NCBI GenBank assembly: GCA_961205875.1 | Contig: OY540810.1 | Span: 31,434,001 to 31,498,000 of the forward strand | DNA from: Sialis fuliginosa | Taxonomy: Eukaryota; Arthropoda; Insecta; Megaloptera; Sialidae | Reading direction: 5' to 3' | Length of the DNA: 64,000 bases | Part shown: in pieces, positions 58,609 through 64,000 of the stretch | Position numbering within the stretch: position 1 is the first letter of the stretch | Layout of the letters: every line of letters begins with the position of its first letter | Made by a program: the position numbers and the translations under genes | Notes under the pieces: model-generated | Told to the model about the DNA's origin: nothing | Database searches by the model: none | What the model saw: the letters and a program-made list of their open reading frames with translations, nothing else

Positions 58609-59115
58609 ATGACAATTAACCCGATTGTGTTAGTTTCAATTTTCACCACTGAAGGCGTCGCTACCATCGACCACACATATCAATTACAACAAACAAAACA
58701 AAAATTTACAAATTATTACCATTATAGCAAAATAGATGCAACTTACAACCAGGCCAATCTTACAAAACACCGGTACACACATATTTCTGTAGTAAGGGTA
58801 AAAGGGATATAGTTAATTTCCCGCATGAGATATCCACCCCTGTCCCTTCCCTCGGGCGATGACGGCGCTAGTGACGACGATTAGCAGAGGTTAGGTTTTT
58901 ATCGCTCATCACGACTAGGCCCGCGAGGGATGTTTTTCAATCTGGTGTATGCAGTCAACCGACAGGTAATGTATTTCAAAGGGGGAGGGGGCAGCGCAAT
59001 TACCTGCCCTGTTAATGAAGTGGATTGGATCACGTGAACCGTAAACACATTGCCAGCGATAATGTGGATTTTAAAATTATCACCTATAGACTGTTTGAGA
59101 TATTCTGGGGCCAAT
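58609..59115. other. GC-richer unique island
   Basis: A 67-codon plus frame (58609-58812) and a 71-codon minus frame (58899-59114) are open but unrecognised. 58850-59100 contains CGATGACGGCGCTAGTGACG, AAGGGGGAGGGGGCAGCGC and TCACGTGA. It might be a promoter or 5' exon of an unseen gene. Confidence 0.3.
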
Positions 59116-59297
59116 GTGACTTACTCAAAAAAACAATCAAGAAGTTAATAATATTGTGCAATTTTTTTGTATTCTGAACAGATTAATAAATGACACATTA
59201 TATAATATATACAATAACCTGTTTTTTTATTGAATAATTTAGTAAATATAATAACAAAAAATTTTTTAGAAGTAAAAGTGACTAAAAACTTTTAGAT

Positions 59298-59826
59298 AAG
59301 GTATTGGCACCAGTCTTGGCCCCTTTAAGAGCACGGTATACTATTTTTTGGGACTAATGGGTTTCTTTTTTGTAATTCTCATGAACTCATGTTACTAATA
59401 AAACAACTACCTCTTTATTAATTATAAATGTTATTTAATTAAGTCCACAAATACAATTTTTTTACTATTCCTTTTATTTTGATTCTTTTTTCTCCAATAA
59501 TAGATAGTAAAGTAAAACCAGTTATGGATGATAAGTACTAAGACACAAAAGTTATAAAATAAAGAATCGTAAATTTTGAAACAATGTAAAGCAGATTATA
59601 ATAATTAATAAATAAATTACACTAATTATAATTTAAATGTCCATCATTTTAACACTCATTGACCGATTGTCATCAAATTAAGCCGTTTTACAGTTAAGTG
59701 ACTATAGATTATGATTCAGTAATAGCATTAATCAAATATCAACAAATATTTCTAATTCAGTATGTTTAATTAAACAAGAATCCAACACTGGGGTATGATC
59801 CAAGACTTGTGCCAGTACTTTACCTT
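59298..59826 (-). mobile_element. Family F element, copy 2 with both ends
   Basis: AAGGTATTGGCACCAGTCTT at the left pairs with the complement of 'AAGTACTGGCACAAGTCTTGG' at the right, and the outer AAGGTA is present at both ends. 59475-59826 matches 6935-7335 in reverse. Non-coding. Confidence 0.75.
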
Positions 59827-60688
59827 CTTTTACATGTAAATAAATAATATTTCAAGTCTCCCAAGCGACTCCCTTCCTACAAAAAATATGTGTATAAAAA
59901 GCAAAATTCGTTATAAAAAAATTCTCAACATAAAATACACTATCTGTATATACCTACATATTTTTTGTAGAACAATAATTTTCATGAAAAAGTATTTGGA
60001 ATATAAATAGAGATCTCAAAGGTGGAGCGAAAAAAAAGTACATTTAATTAATATTTATACTCTCATATATTTTTCATGAAAACTAATGGCTAATAAAATA
60101 TTATTTGTTAAAAAATTTATGATCTTAAAATCATAAAACATTTTCTATAAAACCGTGATTGCTAAAAATCAGATACTCAAAAATCAATCAACTTACTTAT
60201 TGCAAAACCAAATAAAACCTAAGTGTAGCTTATTGAAAACGGTGTTACAAACTCAATTTCTCAAATTAAATCTAGTGGGAAGATTGTAAACACATATTCC
60301 ATTTTCTCCTTTCCGTAAGTTGTTCATCCATTACGTGTGGTTGACATATATACTTACCAGATTAAAAAAAAATCAAATTGAAAATTCAATCACTGAAGTA
60401 TCATTCCCTTCAATTTGTGTTCATTGCTTTTTATTTATTTATACCCAACAGTAGATTTCAAAAGTATGTAGGTATTCTTTTATATCTCGAAAAGGTCGAC
60501 ACAGGAGTAATTCTTAATAATTTAAAGGTAGGCGTATAACTTCAAACGAGTCTGCTTAGTTTAAATTACATCTTACGATTTTCTCGTTTTGTATTGTATA
60601 CTCTACATTAGGCTACAGGCACACGGTAGGTTTTCCGCCGCTTTTATGTTACATGTATTTCAATACAAGTGAAATGGAATACGTGTGG
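59827..60688. other. AT-rich DNA, no gene seen
   Basis: Nothing recognised; 60600-60690 is a little richer in GC. Confidence 0.4.
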
Positions 60689-60824
60689 TAGAAGTGGGCG
60701 AATTCGAATGTTTCATTCGAATAACTCGATATGTATTCGATTGTGAAAACTATATAGAATTTTTAATTCGAATGATTTTAGTCATTCGAATGATATTCTA
60801 AGTAAATATATATACAAGGTGTCC

Positions 60825-61023
60825 CGTAAACATAGGTACCGACAAACTTTCAGGAGTTGTTGAGGACATTGAAATAATCGCTTTTTGTTAATAAATGTTT
60901 AATTTTGTTAACAAATGAGTCGTTATATCAGTAGAACACAAGAAAGGACTCCATAGAAAAAAAAAAAATTTCAAGGTTTGGACAACTCTTGAAAGTTTGT
61001 CGATATGTTTACGAGGCACCCTG
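60825..61023. mobile_element. 199-bp mariner-type element with TA flanks
   Basis: CAAGGTGTCCCGTAAACATA at the left pairs with 'TATGTTTACGAGGCACCCTG' at the right; CGACAAACTTTCAGGAGTTG continues the symmetry. TA lies outside both ends (60823-60824, 61024-61025). Confidence 0.85.
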
Positions 61024-61145
61024 TATCAATTGACAACTTATTTCAATTTCATTAAAATTCGTTACATTAAATTTTTCCTTGTCATAAAATAATACAATTA
61101 CAATTAGAAATTTACAGACTATGAGAACACCGGACAACGAATATA

Positions 61146-61991
61146 CAGTGCGTTCACGATGAAAGGAACAAATTCGTTTAAAATTCAGGTAATTATTTTG
61201 TGGAAAAACGCTCGGACCCGTCGATTAGTATTTTTAGTTGTGGATTTTTTGACATAAGAAAATTGTATACAGGGTGTCTGAAGAAGAACATATGCAGTCA
61301 TCATTGATTTTTTTAAATGGAACACCCTATATATTATACCATTTTTGAATTGTACGCTAAATTCTGAACACTTTTTGTACAGTATATCATATCTCTAAAT
61401 TCAGTGGTTTTTGGAATAATGACGTTTGAAAATTGACATTTTGAAATACACACAAGTCAAATAAAATGTTTAAATTGAAAAAATAAACTTTGAACATTTT
61501 TTTAAAAGCCAACAAAAACATCCTGGTATTGCAAAAAAAAGAAAAAAAGAAGAAAAAAAAGAAAAAAAAAAGTTTAATGTTTTTTCTTTTTTTTTCTTCT
61601 TTTTTTCTTTTTTTTGCAATACCAGGATGTTTTTGTTGGCTTTTAAAAATTTATTTTTTCAATTTAAACATTTTATTTGACTTGTGTGTATTTCAAAATG
61701 TCAATTTTCAAACGTCATTATTCCAAAAACCACTGATTTTAGAGATATGATATACTGTACAAAAAGTGTTCAGAATTTATCGCACAATTCAAAAATGGTA
61801 TAATGTATAGGGTGTTCCATTTAAAAAAATCAATGATGACTGCATATGTTCTTCTTCAGACACCCTGTATACAATTTTCTTATGTCAAAAAATCCACAAC
61901 TAAAAATATAAATCGACGGGTCCGAGCGTTTTTCCACAAAATAATTACCTGAATTTTAAACGAATTTGTTCCTTTCATCGTGAACGCACTG
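61146..61991. mobile_element. 846-bp near-perfect hairpin (mariner-type ends)
   Basis: CAGTGCGTTCACGATGAAAG and its mirror are flanked by TA (61144-61145, 61992-61993). The two ~420-bp arms match almost base for base, including a second set of ends (TACAGGGTGTCTGAAGAAGA at 61269), down to a purine tract (A/G, 61531-61572) facing its pyrimidine complement (61580-61617). The loop is about a dozen bases near 61573. A long open frame here is a by-product of the purine tract. Confidence 0.93.
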
Positions 61992-62274
61992 TATATTCGA
62001 ATGATGAATGATAATTCGATTATAGAATTCAAAATCATTCGAATATTTATATTCTTCACTCTTTCAACAATCGCGCACCTCTAATGTGAACAAGTTGTAA
62101 TAGTCTTTCGTTTACGTTATGTAGAACTGGTTATTTTATGTTCCTAGTAATTTTATTTTTTTCAAACCACCGCGCCGGGGATATAATAGACAAGTACCCG
62201 TACTTTAAGTAGGTATAGAGGGCTCTGATCATTAAGAATATAATAATATAACCATATTCATTTTTATTTTTATA

Positions 62275-62280
62275 TTTATT
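62275..62280 (-). promoter_or_regulatory. Candidate polyadenylation signal of the transporter gene
   Basis: AATAAA on the minus strand lies 74 bp beyond the TAA stop, within an AT-rich stretch. Position and sequence fit a normal cleavage signal. AT-rich DNA yields this hexamer often, so the call rests mainly on position. Confidence 0.5.
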
Positions 62281-62353
62281 GATTCGACTAGATCAAAATA
62301 ATACATATTATGTCATTGTAATGTAAAAATATATGATATTATAATAATTTAAC

Positions 62354-63313
62354 TTAAACTTCAGTTGTTAATTTTTCTGTTGTATCATCACACACTTGTT
62401 TAGGAGTGATATTTTTCCAAAACACCAAATACGTATAAATAACACTCCCCAAAACACCGAAATTAAGACCAATAAAATTAATCCATGTAAAAATATAATC
62501 ACCTCCAACGAACATCCCCACATAAGTGACACAAATGTTCTTAATCGATCCTATTATATTCACTGTTAATGCCGAATTATAATCAGTGCAAGTTATCATC
62601 GAATAACTCAACAAAAATCCCATAAAACAGGATATTAAAAAATAAAATAGAAATGTGGCAGTCCATTCTTCGAAATTCCAAGCACTTTTCAAATCTCCCG
62701 AAACAACAGCAAGTAGTAAAGTTGGAAAGAACACTAGCAATGAATTATAAAACATCAGTCCGTACTTTTCAAGTTCTCCCGAAGTCATTTTTCTCTTAAT
62801 TAAAATACTATTAACAGCCGTAAATAAGTTATTTGAAAACACATACACGTATCCGACTAAATCAAATGTTAAGTCGTTCATTGCAGCTACCAAAGCTCCC
62901 AATATCATCAGATAAACACTTATCTCAACTCTGTAATCCGATTCGAGTCCTAATATGTAATATTCACCAACCATGGTCATCCAAATTGCAAATCTTCTTA
63001 GCGCGGTAAACATTGGCAAACTCAATTGTTGCGTCGATCCTAATCCGAATACCATATTCCCAAAGTACAGTAAAGGTAACGGCCATATCTTCTTCAATAT
63101 ACCTCTATTAAACGGTGGATAGTCAATAAAATTTAATTTCTTCAACAAGTATATAAATACAATCGTAACTGCTATCTGACCAAGACCTAAAACTTGAAAC
63201 GACGCAAACTTGAACGACGTTAAAACAATTTTATTGACTACCGTTAAAAGGAATGACGAAACACCAAAAAGCACGGCTGATGATATCTGTTTAAACAGTA
63301 ATGACTTTTCCAT
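62354..63313 (-). CDS. SLC35D-type nucleotide-sugar transporter (UDP-sugar transporter, fringe-connection/UST74c-like)
   Basis: This encodes a 319-residue polytopic membrane protein resembling SLC35D1/SLC35D2 and insect fringe connection, which import UDP-sugars into the Golgi/ER in exchange for UMP. Visible landmarks are FGVSSFLLTVVNKIVLTSF (16-34), the GLGQ motif (43-46), LPLLYFGNMVFGLGSTQQLS (79-98), LPMFTALRRF (99-108), DLTFDLVGY (147-155) and the conserved C-terminal block NSALTVNIIGSIKNICVTYV with GGDYIFTWINFIGLN (246-284). About ten hydrophobic segments run from residue 11 to 298, followed by a short polar tail. The start is well supported: an in-frame TAA ends 7 nt upstream, A lies at -3 and G at +4. 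Family members are usually 320-370 residues, so this is complete with a short N-terminus. It has no intron, while related genes as I know them are commonly split, so it may be a retrocopy or an intron-losing lineage. Sugar specificity cannot be read from sequence. Confidence 0.93.
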   Translation of the reverse strand: MEKSLLFKQISSAVLFGVSSFLLTVVNKIVLTSFKFASFQVLGLGQIAVTIVFIYLLKKLNFIDYPPFNRGILKKIWPLPLLYFGNMVFGLGSTQQLSLPMFTALRRFAIWMTMVGEYYILGLESDYRVEISVYLMILGALVAAMNDLTFDLVGYVYVFSNNLFTAVNSILIKRKMTSGELEKYGLMFYNSLLVFFPTLLLAVVSGDLKSAWNFEEWTATFLFYFLISCFMGFLLSYSMITCTDYNSALTVNIIGSIKNICVTYVGMFVGGDYIFTWINFIGLNFGVLGSVIYTYLVFWKNITPKQVCDDTTEKLTTEV

Positions 63314-64000
63314 AATGATTTATCTATTGCTTCTTAATATCGTGGTTGTTAATTTGTAGATATTTTATATTCTTGAAAATTCACAAAAATCCATTTTTCA
63401 TTATTACATTTTCTTCTAAATATTTTATCGTATTTTTATTGATTTTTGCCTCATTATCACTTTTTATTAATTTTATATTTTTAATATATAATACCTATTC
63501 GATTTTGTTCATACTGCTGGACATTTATTTATTGACATTTTAATAATTTTATTACACTTCATTTGTCACCTAAACGTCAGAGCACGTGTCAGAACACTGC
63601 AGATTGGTTTAAATTTACATTGTACCTTATCTTTTTACTTTAATATTTATTAAGGTATAGATTACTTTATATTGATCTCAAACAAATAATATTCAATTAA
63701 AATGAATATTATGTCTTTTCGCTATACATATATTTTTATCATTATGTATTTTAGCTTGCAAATTAGCTGTACTTTTATTCCATAATATAAAAACAAATAA
63801 TTTGCACACATCTAGGACATTTTTATACTAACAATGAATAATATTACGTTATGCACATGCTATGCTGAAAGTGGTTAGATATCTTATCAGTGTTTAATAA
63901 TATTGAAATACTGTACATTTTGACAGTGGCAGTCCATTTATATTTTAAAATTAATTAAATCCTTTCAAATATTTTAAGTACTTACCAAATTTATATTCGA
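63314..64000. promoter_or_regulatory. 5' flank of the transporter gene with a CACGTG E-box
   Basis: This region lies upstream of the minus-strand start codon. It is AT-rich with one GC-richer patch at 63565-63605 containing CACGTG (63583-63588), 270 bp from the ATG. No clear TATA box or initiator stands out. The 65-residue open frame on the plus strand at 63346-63543 is low-complexity (I, F, L) and I do not treat it as a gene. I see no repeat-element ends here. Confidence 0.3.

Larger units (their letters stand above)
60689..62083. mobile_element. hAT-like element with ATTCGAAT repeats, hosting two mariner-type insertions
   Basis: TAGAAGTGGGCGAATTCG at the left and CGCGCACCTCTA at the right resemble one hAT terminus type. 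ATTCGAAT or close variants recur on both flanks of the nested elements (60701-60800 and 61995-62045). The flanking octamers do not match well, so the boundary is moderately supported. With insertions removed it is only ~350 bp. Confidence 0.55.

Noticed and set aside
61490-61750. 86-codon plus-strand open frame with a lysine run followed by a phenylalanine run
   Set aside because: It is produced by the purine tract and its mirrored pyrimidine tract at the centre of the 846-bp hairpin; not a plausible protein.
63346-63543. Hydrophobic 65-codon plus-strand frame next to the transporter start
   Set aside because: Low-complexity I/F/L sequence in the AT-rich 5' flank, with no sign of being a gene.
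1-64000. Search for tRNA, rRNA and CRISPR arrays
   Set aside because: No stretch with convincing tRNA arm signatures, rRNA core sequence or evenly spaced direct repeats with unique spacers was seen; the tandem repeats present have no spacers.

Overview
The window looks like repeat-rich, AT-rich arthropod (most probably insect) nuclear DNA. It holds long AT-rich stretches, dense Tc1/mariner-, hAT- and Harbinger-like miniature elements, one eukaryotic SLC35-type transporter gene and no operon structure. I could not place the genus. Only one protein gene is convincing: a 319-residue nucleotide-sugar transporter of the SLC35D / fringe-connection type, on the minus strand at 62354-63313. It is uninterrupted, with an in-frame stop just upstream of its ATG and an AATAAA signal downstream. 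The rest is intergenic or intronic. Two short candidate exons (complement 51996-52061 and 53685-53762) and several GC-richer unique islands (9240-9510, 14560-15060, 23085-23340, 30430-30650, 35840-36110, 43370-43560, 58609-59115) are the only other places where host function seems possible.

Layout. 1-13 kb: fragments of several interspersed families (A, B, C, F, G), one GTAGGGG-ended element carrying a broken transposase tail, and long featureless AT-rich DNA. 13.5-21.5 kb: the most structured region. A GTAGGGG-ended element contains a hAT miniature element. A TTAA-bounded 3.3-kb element contains a tandem duplication, one copy of which was split by a 1.85-kb foldback element with a TTA target duplication, while the other copy keeps the empty site. 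A 2.1-kb palindrome carries a hAT insertion in one arm and a second hAT insertion just beyond its end. 22-34 kb: hAT, mariner and Harbinger-like elements, including a mariner-like element with a decayed transposase and a 1.36-kb foldback with ~580-bp arms. 34-41.6 kb: several family A copies, a palindromic 21-bp minisatellite open on both strands, and a CCGGAATTCCGG-ended element. 42-58 kb: further hAT and mariner-like elements, a short poly-A retroinsertion with a 12-bp target duplication, and two family A copies. 58-64 kb: a family F element, then an ATTCGAAT-rich hAT-like element into which two mariner-like elements were inserted, one of them an almost perfect 846-bp hairpin lying 363 bp downstream of the transporter stop codon.

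How it fits together. The window is mainly a record of nested transposition by non-autonomous elements whose transposases are not encoded here. Target duplications (8 bp for hAT-like, TTA/TAA/TTT for Harbinger-like, TA for mariner-like, TTAA for one composite) and surviving empty sites give insertion order at several points. Several elements are long inverted repeats that would fold into extended hairpins if transcribed. All family names are my own labels; homology calls rest on reading the sequence, without database search.
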